NCBI GenBank assembly: GCA_944323255.1
Contig: CALURU010000002.1
Span: 62,001 to 126,000, forward strand
From: Candidatus Gastranaerophilales bacterium
Lineage (GTDB): Bacteria > Cyanobacteriota > Vampirovibrionia > Gastranaerophilales > Gastranaerophilaceae
Length of the DNA: 64,000 nt
Direction: 5' to 3'
Of this stretch, positions 26,446-34,487 are shown one piece after another. How positions within the stretch are numbered: the stretch's first letter is position 1; every line of letters starts with the position of its first letter. A program made the position numbers and the translations under genes. The notes beneath the pieces are model-generated. The model searched no databases, was not told the origin of the DNA, and saw only the letters and a list, made by a program, of their open reading frames with translations.

Positions 26446-27816
26446 TTGAATATTACATTTGGTACTGACGGCTGGAGAGCAATACTTAATCAAGATTTTA
26501 CAGAAAAAAATGTTGAGAGAGTAACGACTGCTATAGGCAAATATATAGCAGATAATTTCGGATTCGATAAGCCTGTTCTTATTGGGTATGATCCAAGAAA
26601 CAAGGCAGAGGAGTTATCATTATTTTGTGCTGAAATATTAAAAAACAAAGGGTTTAACGTTTTTTATTCTTCAAGAATAATTCCGACTCCGGTGTTAGCG
26701 TACAGTGCTTTGGTTAGAAATGCCTGTGCAATTATGTTTACAGCATCACACAATCCGCCTGAGTATCTTGGTATGAAATTTATACCGGATTATGCCGGTC
26801 CTGCAACCGCTGAAATAACTGACGAGATTGTAGGTAATATTGACAAACCTTTTGACGGAAGTGGAAACTGTGGAAGTCTGCACAAGATAGATTTTGCACC
26901 TAGGTATTACGAGCATATAGAAAAGCTTATAGATTTTGATAAAGTTAGAAACGTTAAAGAAAATATAATTTTTGACGGGCTTTATTCTGCATCAATCGGT
27001 TATTTTGACAGGATATTGAGCGATAATAAAATTAAATTTGATTCGCTTCACATGTTCCATGATTCCGGATTCGGAGGCGGTATGCCTGATCCTAAGCCGA
27101 GGTTTTTGAAGGATTTAATCTTAAAGGTTAAAGCTGACAATTGTGCTATTGGACTAGCGAATGACGGCGATGCCGACAGATTCGGTGTAATAAATGAAGA
27201 TGGAGAGTATGTTTCACCGAACGAAATTATTGCGATTTTGCTTAAATATTTGCTTAAAAAAGGATATGAAGGAAGTGTCGTAAAAACTGTAGGCTCAAGC
27301 CTTTTAATCGATAATGTCGCAAAAAAACTCGGGGTTAATGTCGTTGAAACTGCTGTAGGCTTTAAGCATGTAGGCGAAGCTATGCGTAAAAATAAAGTTA
27401 TAATAGGCGGTGAAGAATCCGGCGGCTTGAGCATACAAGGACATATTCCGGAAAAGGACGGTTTACTTGCCAATTTGCTTATATTAGAAGCAATGGGAGC
27501 TTACGGAAAATCACTAAAAGAACTGCAAGAAGATATTTACACACTTGCCGGCTGCAGGTTCTATACAGATAGAATAGATTTGAAACTTGACAGTAAAGAA
27601 GAAATTAAACAAATTTTAGAGAATGTAAAAAACTTAAAAAAAATAGCGTCTTATAAAGTAACTGCCGTTGATACAAAAGACGGAGTTAAGCTGATGCTTG
27701 GCGAAAATACAAAAATTTTAGTCCGTCCGAGCGGAACAGAACCGCTTTTAAGAATTTATTTTGAAACTAACTGCCAAGAAAAACTCGAGGAGTTAAAGAG
27801 ATTTTCCATTGTGTAA
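26446..27816 (+). CDS. Phosphoglucomutase/phosphomannomutase family protein
   Basis: 456-aa alpha-D-phosphohexomutase, which interconverts hexose-1- and hexose-6-phosphates. N-terminal FGTDGWRAILNQ and the phosphoserine loop TASHNPPEYLGMKF (Ser about 101). The metal loop is NDGDADRFG, the sugar loop GGEESGG, and the phosphate-binding loop RPSGTEPLLRIYFE. I place the start at TTG 26446, because family members begin a few residues before FGTDGWR and the upstream frame runs through a hairpin. A GTG at 26398 is the alternative. Exact sugar specificity is not clear. Confidence 0.9.
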   Translation: MNITFGTDGWRAILNQDFTEKNVERVTTAIGKYIADNFGFDKPVLIGYDPRNKAEELSLFCAEILKNKGFNVFYSSRIIPTPVLAYSALVRNACAIMFTASHNPPEYLGMKFIPDYAGPATAEITDEIVGNIDKPFDGSGNCGSLHKIDFAPRYYEHIEKLIDFDKVRNVKENIIFDGLYSASIGYFDRILSDNKIKFDSLHMFHDSGFGGGMPDPKPRFLKDLILKVKADNCAIGLANDGDADRFGVINEDGEYVSPNEIIAILLKYLLKKGYEGSVVKTVGSSLLIDNVAKKLGVNVVETAVGFKHVGEAMRKNKVIIGGEESGGLSIQGHIPEKDGLLANLLILEAMGAYGKSLKELQEDIYTLAGCRFYTDRIDLKLDSKEEIKQILENVKNLKKIASYKVTAVDTKDGVKLMLGENTKILVRPSGTEPLLRIYFETNCQEKLEELKRFSIV

Positions 27817-27822
27817 TACAAA

Positions 27823-28190
27823 AAGGCGGGCTTGTTATTTGAAAACCGTTTTGTAGTTTTCACGAAACAAACCGCCTTATGTCTACTATTATAAAACTTT
27901 ATATAAGTGCGATTTTGTTACCTGCTAGGCTCGCAGGTGGGTGAGTGCCTAAATTAATCCGTTTCCTGCTGGCGATTTTGTATCGGCGGGTATACTTCAG
28001 TAATTATAGAGCTTACTCTCCCTATTTATAAAAATGTAGGAACAAAATAAACACCTATATAAAGTAATATCATTATGTCATATTTCTTTTTATATTTCAA
28101 GAGTTTTAAAGCTCACAAAAATAGCCAGCTTACCGATAGACATGATTTGTTTTTTCATAAAAAATTGGTTATTAATGAAAGAGGTTTATT
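27823..28190. other. Structured intergenic region
   Basis: Starts with a long hairpin: AAGGCGG (27823-27829) pairs with CCGCCTT (27872-27878), and TGAAAAC/GTTTTCA is nested inside. It probably ends the mutase transcript. Then come two GC-rich hairpins, each next to the direct repeat GCGATTTTGT (about 27909-27940 and 27962-27990). The rest up to 28190 is AT-rich. No known RNA family recognised. Confidence 0.45.
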
Positions 28191-28391
28191 ATGAAAAATT
28201 TTACAAAAATTGAATTAGAGATACTTAATCTTATTGCAAAAGGATTAATATTAGACGACATTATTTCAGAGCTGGAAATTTCAAGACACACTGCTAAATC
28301 TAATATTGAATCAATTTATAAAAAATTGAATGTAAAAAATCGTGTTCAAGCAGTGGTTAAGGCAATTTCTCAAGATATAATAGAAGTTTAA
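28191..28391 (+). CDS. Stand-alone LuxR-type HTH regulator
   Basis: 66-aa protein that is only a LuxR/GerE DNA-binding domain: FTKIELEILNLIAKGLILDD, then the recognition-helix region ISRHTAKSNIESIYKKLNV and KNRVQAVVKA. It has no receiver domain, so its activity must be set by expression, dimerisation or a partner. SD AAAGAGG before the ATG. It lies upstream of folP, which has its own promoter overlapping the end of this gene. Confidence 0.9.
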   Translation: MKNFTKIELEILNLIAKGLILDDIISELEISRHTAKSNIESIYKKLNVKNRVQAVVKAISQDIIEV

Positions 28392-28415
28392 ATTGCATTA
28401 AAATTGTGTTAAACT
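28387..28415 (+). promoter_or_regulatory. Promoter of folP (leaderless)
   Basis: TTTAAA (28387-28392), 17-bp spacer, TAAACT (28410-28415), then 6 bases to the ATG with no SD. Confidence 0.5.
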
Positions 28416-28421
28416 CTTTGT

Positions 28422-29543
28422 ATGCAAAATTTTACATTGAGAGAAGTTAAATATGAGCAGATAAAAGAAGAGCTTTGTACTATAGGATTTGACTCTTCAT
28501 ATCTGAATAAAGCTGCGAATAAGTTCCGGTATAAAAATATTAAAATATATAACTTAAAACCGGCACAGGCAAATATATTGAAACAAACCGCTTTAATATT
28601 TGGAGCGGATTGTGCCGTCAATAGAAACGTAATAACGGGAAGTATCGAAAAATCGGATGCAATACTTTGCGGCAGCTTCTCTCAACTAGAGAAAATTGCA
28701 GCTAAACTAAAAGGGCAGCCGTTTAAGCTCGGAATTTTGGCTGATGAAATAACAGAATTTTTAAAACAAAATAAGCACTGCACAAAACTTGCAGGAATAT
28801 TAAATGTTACACCGGATTCATTTTCTGATGGAGGTTTGTATTTTGATTCGGATGCTGCCATTAAGAAACTTGAAGAACTAATAATTGATGGCGCAGACAT
28901 GGTTGATATTGGTGCAGAAAGCACCCGTCCGGGAGCAGAAGAGACTAGTCCTCAAGAACAAATAAAAAGGCTGGATAAAGTTTTTAAATTTATCAGCAAA
29001 TCAAATCTGAAAGTATTAATAAGCGTTGATACCAGAAGTTCGGAAGTCGCAGACTTTGTCCTTAGCAATGGCGCAAATATAATCAACGATGTTTCAGGTT
29101 TCGAATATGATTCAAAAATGCCTGAAGTTATAGCAAAATATAATGCAGGGGTAATTATTCAGCATTCCAAAGCATCTCCTGCTGAAACTCCAAATTATGA
29201 GAATATTATCGATGAAATTTTTCTGGCACTTAAACAAAAAATTGAAACAGCACAAAATACCGGGATCAAAGACATTATCATAGATCCTGGAATAGGCTTC
29301 GGGAAATCAAGAGAAAATAATCTAAAATTACTTGATAGTATACAAGCTTTTTATTCTCTAAACTGTCCAGTTATGGTTGGATTATCAAGGAAAAGGATTC
29401 TGGGAATAAATGAAGATGATAATAATTTAAAAGACATTTTTACTCTTGCATATTCTTACCCTCTAATTAAAGCGGGAGTTGATTTTTTAAGGGTACACAA
29501 TGTAAAGCTGCATAAAGATTTTTTAAATTCTTTACCCACGTAG
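28422..29543 (+). CDS. folP: Dihydropteroate synthase with N-terminal extension
   Basis: 373-aa folate-pathway enzyme joining p-aminobenzoate to dihydropterin pyrophosphate. The catalytic TIM barrel starts at about residue 127: GILNVTPDSFSDGG, then DIGAESTRPGA, then VDTRSSEVA, DPGIGFGKS and the final RVHNV. About 126 residues precede the barrel, longer than E. coli FolP; this extension is seen in some other bacteria and has no clear domain. The start is supported by a leaderless-type promoter. Confidence 0.93.
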   Translation: MQNFTLREVKYEQIKEELCTIGFDSSYLNKAANKFRYKNIKIYNLKPAQANILKQTALIFGADCAVNRNVITGSIEKSDAILCGSFSQLEKIAAKLKGQPFKLGILADEITEFLKQNKHCTKLAGILNVTPDSFSDGGLYFDSDAAIKKLEELIIDGADMVDIGAESTRPGAEETSPQEQIKRLDKVFKFISKSNLKVLISVDTRSSEVADFVLSNGANIINDVSGFEYDSKMPEVIAKYNAGVIIQHSKASPAETPNYENIIDEIFLALKQKIETAQNTGIKDIIIDPGIGFGKSRENNLKLLDSIQAFYSLNCPVMVGLSRKRILGINEDDNNLKDIFTLAYSYPLIKAGVDFLRVHNVKLHKDFLNSLPT

Positions 29544-29607
29544 GCAATTTATATTCAAAATAAAATAATGTAATATTTTATATACAGACTAGATGAGAAT
29601 ATAAATT

Positions 29608-30510
29608 ATGAGTATTATAAAAGATTTAATAAACATAAGTCTTATGATTATGTTACTATTTGTGTTGTACAAGACAAATAACGGCTCTGTCGCAATTGTT
29701 TGTGCCACCTTAGTTATGCTTTTATATTGCTTGAAATATATAAGATTGAACAATATGATTCAGCAGGCAATAGATAAAGAAGCACTAAAGCAACAGCAAT
29801 TTTTTACAGAAGTACTTGCACACGATCTAAAGACCCCGACTCTAGCACAACTACGGGGCTTAGAACTTATACAAAATGAAATTGTAGGAACTATAAGCAA
29901 AGAGCAGCAGGAACTCGTTGAACAAATAAAAGAGTCCTGTAAATATGTGCTTGATATGATTTCACAAATTATAAGAATTTATAATATAGAACACGGCTTA
30001 CAAAAAATTGTATATGAAAAAGTTAATATGGAAGAAATTCTTTTAAAAAGTTTTGAAAATGTAGATTCAGCAGCAAAAGAAAAAGGTGTAGAATTTGTCT
30101 ACTTAGCCTCCGGTATTGATACCGTATTAGAAGCCGTTCAAAAAGATATTAAAATTGTTATTACTAATATGCTGATGAATGCAATAGTTTATTCCAATGC
30201 AGGAGAGAAAATCTTTATAAAATTTGAAAAGATATCTAATTCTCTAAAATTTGAAATCATAACCAAAGGACTTATACTTTCTGAAACAGAATGCAAAAAC
30301 ATGTTTAACTCTATCTACTCGAATATGCCCAAATATGCGATAATCGGTCACGGCATTAATCTTTATTTATGCAAAATTATAGCAGACTGCTACAAGGGTA
30401 AAATTTATGCCGAAACAGACGGAGAAATATACAACAAATTCACTCTGGAACTTCCTTCAACACAATATAGCGGAATTTATACTTCAACTTCTCTGCTTGC
30501 ATCTTATTAA
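29608..30510 (+). CDS. Membrane histidine kinase (divergent)
   Basis: 300-aa sensor kinase: two N-terminal membrane helices (about 5-20 and 26-45), almost no external loop, then a HisKA domain with the phospho-acceptor His at about 72 in EVLAHDLKTPT. The ATPase domain has an N-box-like NMLMNAIVYS. The G1 box is degenerate and only GHGINLYLCKIIADCYKGKI is recognisable as G2. Catalysis may be weak. No response regulator is adjacent; the nearest signalling partner is the GGDEF/HD-GYP protein downstream. Confidence 0.82.
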   Translation: MSIIKDLINISLMIMLLFVLYKTNNGSVAIVCATLVMLLYCLKYIRLNNMIQQAIDKEALKQQQFFTEVLAHDLKTPTLAQLRGLELIQNEIVGTISKEQQELVEQIKESCKYVLDMISQIIRIYNIEHGLQKIVYEKVNMEEILLKSFENVDSAAKEKGVEFVYLASGIDTVLEAVQKDIKIVITNMLMNAIVYSNAGEKIFIKFEKISNSLKFEIITKGLILSETECKNMFNSIYSNMPKYAIIGHGINLYLCKIIADCYKGKIYAETDGEIYNKFTLELPSTQYSGIYTSTSLLASY

Positions 30511-30591
30511 CAATTGTAAATATAATTTCATTTTAGACTGGAAAAAGTTAGAAAAAATGTTAAGATATGAATTGAAGGGATAATGTTCTTG

Positions 30592-30619
30592 TAAAGAAAT
30601 TTTAATAAAAAGGCAATTT
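30592..30619 (+). promoter_or_regulatory. Candidate promoter motif TAAA-N16-GGCAATTT
   Basis: TAAA (30592-30595), 16 bases, GGCAATTT (30612-30619), the same layout as at 6606-6633. The start codon lies 48 bases further on. Confidence 0.3.
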
Positions 30620-30666
30620 TTATTATTTAAGCGTTTTAGTAAGTTTACATAGTTTTAGGTGGAAGT

Positions 30667-32508
30667 GTGAATAAAGAAAAAAATACAGTAGATAAAATCA
30701 CAAGTCTTTCAGAGAAAGCCCCGGTATCGTCACCATTTTTGCAAGAAAATCTGGTATCGAAAGTCAACGCACTTACGCTTAATCCACGTTTGAATTCTTT
30801 AAGCAACCCGCAAAACAAGAATTTTAATAATGAAAAAGGACTTACGCTTAACTACAAGCCTGTCGTAGATGAGCTTATAAAACTTGCCGGAATATCTTCT
30901 CTAAACGAGCTTTATACAAAAATTTATGCAATTATCTGCCAAAATATCGAATCAGCTTTCATTGCATTTGGTTTTTTCAAGGAGAAGTCTAACTGCATAA
31001 ATCTAAAATTAAAAGACAAACACGGAAACTTTTATTCAACAAAAATATTTTTAAAAGATACAGATAATCCGATTATACAGGCTTTTCATAACAAAATCAC
31101 TGTATTTAAGGATGACGTAAACTTTTTAAACCTCGCATACTTCAGAAACAATGCTGTTGTAATTTTACCGCTTATTTCTGCGAATAACAGATGCATTGGT
31201 GTGTTAATTATCGAAGATAAATGCGCCAGACAAAATATTACTATTTATAATTTAATAGCAAACATAGCAGCACTTTATACAGATAACATTGATTTGCAGG
31301 AAAAAAGCGAAGGTTTTGTTAATACGGATAATCTTACGCTTTTATACAACCACAGAGGTTTTCAGGAAATTTTATCCAATGAAATTTCAAGAGCAGAAAC
31401 CAACAAGCAAAAACTATCTATAGTAATGATGGACGTATGCAATATTACAAAAATCAACAGAGAACTCGGGCATGCAAAAGGAGACGAAGTCATTAAACTT
31501 GTTGCGGAAAAAGTGCGTCAAAATATGCGGGAAGGCGACATTGCCGGACGATATGGCGGAGATGAAATCGCCATTATACTGCCAAATACACCTATAGCAC
31601 AGGCAAAGTATGTCGCAGAATATCTTACCTACTCACTATCCTGCTGTTTTATTGACGATGTAGGACCGGTAAAAGTTTCTGTAGGTATCGCAACTTATCC
31701 TGACTGTTCAGAAGATAAGGAAAAACTTTTAATCCTTGCAGAACAAGCTATGTATATTTCTCAAGCAAAAGGATATAAAGATGGCATGTCCGCAATTATA
31801 AGCTCGGATGACTTTAATTTCTGGGATGATGCGGCATTAAAGTCTTATGCGGAAGTTATAGGAAAACGCCATGCACAACTAGGAATAAACTTTGAAGAAG
31901 AATTAATTTCAAAATTTAACGCAGATCATGCTTTATCAGGCACAAGGATCTCAGAAATTGCGACCTCGCTTGCCGGCGCAATTGACGCAAAAGACCCTTA
32001 TACCAAAGGTCATTCAACTTCCGTATCAAAATTCTCCGAAGCACTAGCAAGGGCGATTAATCTTCCGGAAGAAGAAGTCGAGCGCATAAAACTCGGTGCA
32101 CTCCTTCACGATGTCGGAAAAATAGGCATTCCGGAAAATGTTCTCAAAAAAGAAGGGCCACTCTCTGATGAAGAATGGGCAATAATGAAGCAGCACCCTA
32201 CAATAGGAACAGAAAAAGTTCTTATGCCGAACCCTTCATTGAGAGATTTGATTCCGATTGTAAAATATCACCACGAACGAATTGACGGTAAAGGCTATCC
32301 GGAAGGTTTAGCAAACGGAGATATTCCTCTTGCAGCTAAAATCGTAGCAATAGCCGATACCTACCACGCTTTAATCAGCGACAGACCTTATAGAAAAGGT
32401 ATGAATATAGAAAAAGCTATTTCTATCCTTGAAGAAGGTGCAGGAACTCAATGGGATGAAGATCTGGTAAGAACGTTTATTCAAATAGCGCCGTCTCTTG
32501 GAGTGTAA
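30667..32508 (+). CDS. GAF-GGDEF-HD-GYP c-di-GMP signalling protein
   Basis: 613-aa cytoplasmic protein. A GAF-like sensor (about residues 70-215) is followed by a diguanylate cyclase domain with RYGGDEIAIIL. The active-site loop GGDEI differs from GG(D/E)EF only in the last residue. An HD-GYP phosphodiesterase follows: HD in LLHDVGKIGIPENVL, HHERIDGKGYPEGL with the GYP motif, and IVAIADTYHAL. It may both make and break c-di-GMP depending on the GAF ligand. Start GTG at 30667, SD TAGGTGGA just before. Confidence 0.93.
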   Translation: MNKEKNTVDKITSLSEKAPVSSPFLQENLVSKVNALTLNPRLNSLSNPQNKNFNNEKGLTLNYKPVVDELIKLAGISSLNELYTKIYAIICQNIESAFIAFGFFKEKSNCINLKLKDKHGNFYSTKIFLKDTDNPIIQAFHNKITVFKDDVNFLNLAYFRNNAVVILPLISANNRCIGVLIIEDKCARQNITIYNLIANIAALYTDNIDLQEKSEGFVNTDNLTLLYNHRGFQEILSNEISRAETNKQKLSIVMMDVCNITKINRELGHAKGDEVIKLVAEKVRQNMREGDIAGRYGGDEIAIILPNTPIAQAKYVAEYLTYSLSCCFIDDVGPVKVSVGIATYPDCSEDKEKLLILAEQAMYISQAKGYKDGMSAIISSDDFNFWDDAALKSYAEVIGKRHAQLGINFEEELISKFNADHALSGTRISEIATSLAGAIDAKDPYTKGHSTSVSKFSEALARAINLPEEEVERIKLGALLHDVGKIGIPENVLKKEGPLSDEEWAIMKQHPTIGTEKVLMPNPSLRDLIPIVKYHHERIDGKGYPEGLANGDIPLAAKIVAIADTYHALISDRPYRKGMNIEKAISILEEGAGTQWDEDLVRTFIQIAPSLGV

Positions 32509-32513
32509 ATTGA

Positions 32514-32990
32514 CTAGCTCTTCTTTGCATATTTAAGGAATATCTGCTCTTTTGTCTGCATTAATTCTTCTACAATAAGCCACTTACCTGAAGGTTGTTT
32601 TTCAAGAACCATATAAGTCTTTAATTTATAAGACTCACCTGAAGGCTGTCTTAAAGAAGACACCTTGTATTTATTATCAGAAATTTTTGAAGCATCTATG
32701 TTCGTATAACTATTAGTATAATGCCTTAATTTCGCACCTGCCTGACCAAGTTTCATCTGTGTAATATAGGTTGAGGTATTAGTTTCCACATCTACTGTAG
32801 TTCCGTCTGGCTTTACAACCTGTCTTATAATCCTTGCTTTTGGCGAATACATATCAGCTATTGTCGGGCTGTAACTATTTGCAGCTTTTACATAATTGTT
32901 AAAAAACTGCACAGCCTCTTCTTTATTATCCGCAAAAACAGACAGCGATACCCCTGCAAATACTATTATTAATGATAATATTTTCTTCAT
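32514..32990 (-). CDS. Secreted protein, NTF2-like
   Basis: 158-aa exported protein with a signal peptide (residues 1-20, ending SVFA). The mature part has the helix-then-curved-sheet pattern of NTF2-like proteins (EEAVQFFNNYVKAANSY, then IADMYSPKARI, and a final GKWLIVEELMQTKEQ), with no catalytic residues obvious. SD AGAGGT before the ATG. It runs convergent to the GGDEF gene, 5 bases apart. Confidence 0.72.
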   Translation of the reverse strand: MKKILSLIIVFAGVSLSVFADNKEEAVQFFNNYVKAANSYSPTIADMYSPKARIIRQVVKPDGTTVDVETNTSTYITQMKLGQAGAKLRHYTNSYTNIDASKISDNKYKVSSLRQPSGESYKLKTYMVLEKQPSGKWLIVEELMQTKEQIFLKYAKKS

Positions 32991-33036
32991 TTTTACCTCT
33001 TCTAGTGTAACGAATTTTATCTAAAATTTGTTCTAA

Positions 33037-34305
33037 TTAATCCAGATCTGGAAGATCACCTTTGACTTCAGCAACTTCATCACAATCTAGATGGAAAGCT
33101 TTATGCAAGCCTTCTACAGCAGCCTTTGCCTGATCTTCTGCAACAATACAACTAATTTTTATTTCACTGGTTGAAATCATCTTTATATTTATACCCGAAT
33201 CTGCCAAAGTTTTGAACATCTTGGCAGCTATACCCGGTCTGTCAATCATGCCGGCGCCAACAATTGAAATTTTTGCTATCTTATCATCTACAAAGATATT
33301 GCTAAATTCCAATTCTTCCTTTACTCTGTCCATAATTTCAAGAGTTTTTTCTTTATCCCCTTTATCTATTGTAAAAGCTATATCGTTTGTATTTAAAGCC
33401 TTTCTGGCATATGACTGAATAATCATATCAACTGAAATATTTTCTTTTGCAAGTCCATTGAATAGAACTGCAGCCGTTCCCGGATTGTCTTTTACGTCAC
33501 AGACAACAACTCTTAATTGTGATAAATCCGATGCAACACCGGTTACAGGTCTATGTAATTCCATTTCGTCTACTCCTACTATTAAAGTTCCTAAATTATC
33601 CAGCTTAAAAGTACTTCTAACTCTTAGCGGAACACTGTATTGTTTCGCCGTTTCAACAGCCCTCGGATGAAGCACATTTGCTCCGACTCTTGCAAGTTCC
33701 AGCATTTCTTCATAAGAAATTACATCCAATCTTGAAGCGTGCGGTACAATTCTTGGATCTGTAGTATAAACTCCTTCAACATCCGTATAAATATCACACC
33801 TTTCGGCATCAAGAGCTCCCGCAAGAGCTACTGCAGAAGTATCAGATCCGCCTCTTCCGAGTGTTGTAATTTCCAAATCATCAGTAACACCCTGAAAACC
33901 GGCAACAACTACTACTTCACCTTTTGCAAGGTGGCTTTTTATTTTATCTGTTTTTATATTAATAATTCTCGCTTTTGAATGCACCTTTTCTGTCATAATA
34001 CCAACCTGAATTGCATTCATACTGACTGCAGGACAGCCCTGTGCCTGAAGAGCCATTGCAAGCAGAGCAATAGAGACTCCTTCACCGGTAGAAAGAAGCA
34101 TGTCCATCTCTCTTGAAGACGGAGTTTCAGAAATTTCTTTAGCCATTTTTACAAGATAATCAGTTGTATGCCCCATGGCAGAAACAACTACCACCACATC
34201 ATGTCCAAGATTACGCTCTCTTATTACGGCTTTTGCAACATTTTTGATTTTATCCGTGTCAGCAACGGAAGTTCCTCCGAATTTCTGAACAATTAAATTT
34301 CTCAT
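33037..34305 (-). CDS. lysC: Aspartate kinase
   Basis: 422-aa aspartokinase, the first step to lysine, threonine and methionine. The N-terminal kinase motif is VQKFGGTSVAD; GRGGSDTSAVALAGAL and DVEGVYTTDPRIV follow. Two C-terminal ACT domains (about 265-330 and 345-410) allow feedback control by amino acids. This is the monofunctional, Bacillus/cyanobacterial-type length. No lysine riboswitch is seen in the short leader. Divergent from the 923-aa protein gene with overlapping promoters. Confidence 0.95.
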   Translation of the reverse strand: MRNLIVQKFGGTSVADTDKIKNVAKAVIRERNLGHDVVVVVSAMGHTTDYLVKMAKEISETPSSREMDMLLSTGEGVSIALLAMALQAQGCPAVSMNAIQVGIMTEKVHSKARIINIKTDKIKSHLAKGEVVVVAGFQGVTDDLEITTLGRGGSDTSAVALAGALDAERCDIYTDVEGVYTTDPRIVPHASRLDVISYEEMLELARVGANVLHPRAVETAKQYSVPLRVRSTFKLDNLGTLIVGVDEMELHRPVTGVASDLSQLRVVVCDVKDNPGTAAVLFNGLAKENISVDMIIQSYARKALNTNDIAFTIDKGDKEKTLEIMDRVKEELEFSNIFVDDKIAKISIVGAGMIDRPGIAAKMFKTLADSGINIKMISTSEIKISCIVAEDQAKAAVEGLHKAFHLDCDEVAEVKGDLPDLD

Positions 34306-34332
34306 TATTTTCTACCTGCTATATTCATCTTC

Positions 34333-34383
34333 ATTATATAAACAAATAAATAGTTTGACAACAATGGAATTTTGTTATTTATT
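34333..34383. promoter_or_regulatory. Divergent promoters with overlapping -35 boxes (lysC and the 923-aa protein)
   Basis: Minus strand: TTGTCA (34361-34356), 17-bp spacer, TATAAT (34338-34333) for lysC. Plus strand: TTGACA (34355-34360), 17-bp spacer, TTTATT (34378-34383) for the large protein. The two -35 hexamers share five base pairs. A second plus-strand -10 (TATAAT, 34401-34406) also exists. Confidence 0.65.
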
Positions 34384-34487
34384 AAGTTTTGTAAAAAATA
34401 TATAATATTTTAGCAAAAATAGTTTTTAGCAGTTTTTGAGCTAGTACACAACTATCAAAAATAATGGTGAAAAGGAGCATAGATTTT

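Noticed and set aside
34306-34340. Lysine riboswitch before lysC
   Set aside because: The promoter -10 lies about 30 bases from the start codon, leaving no room for the long lysine aptamer.
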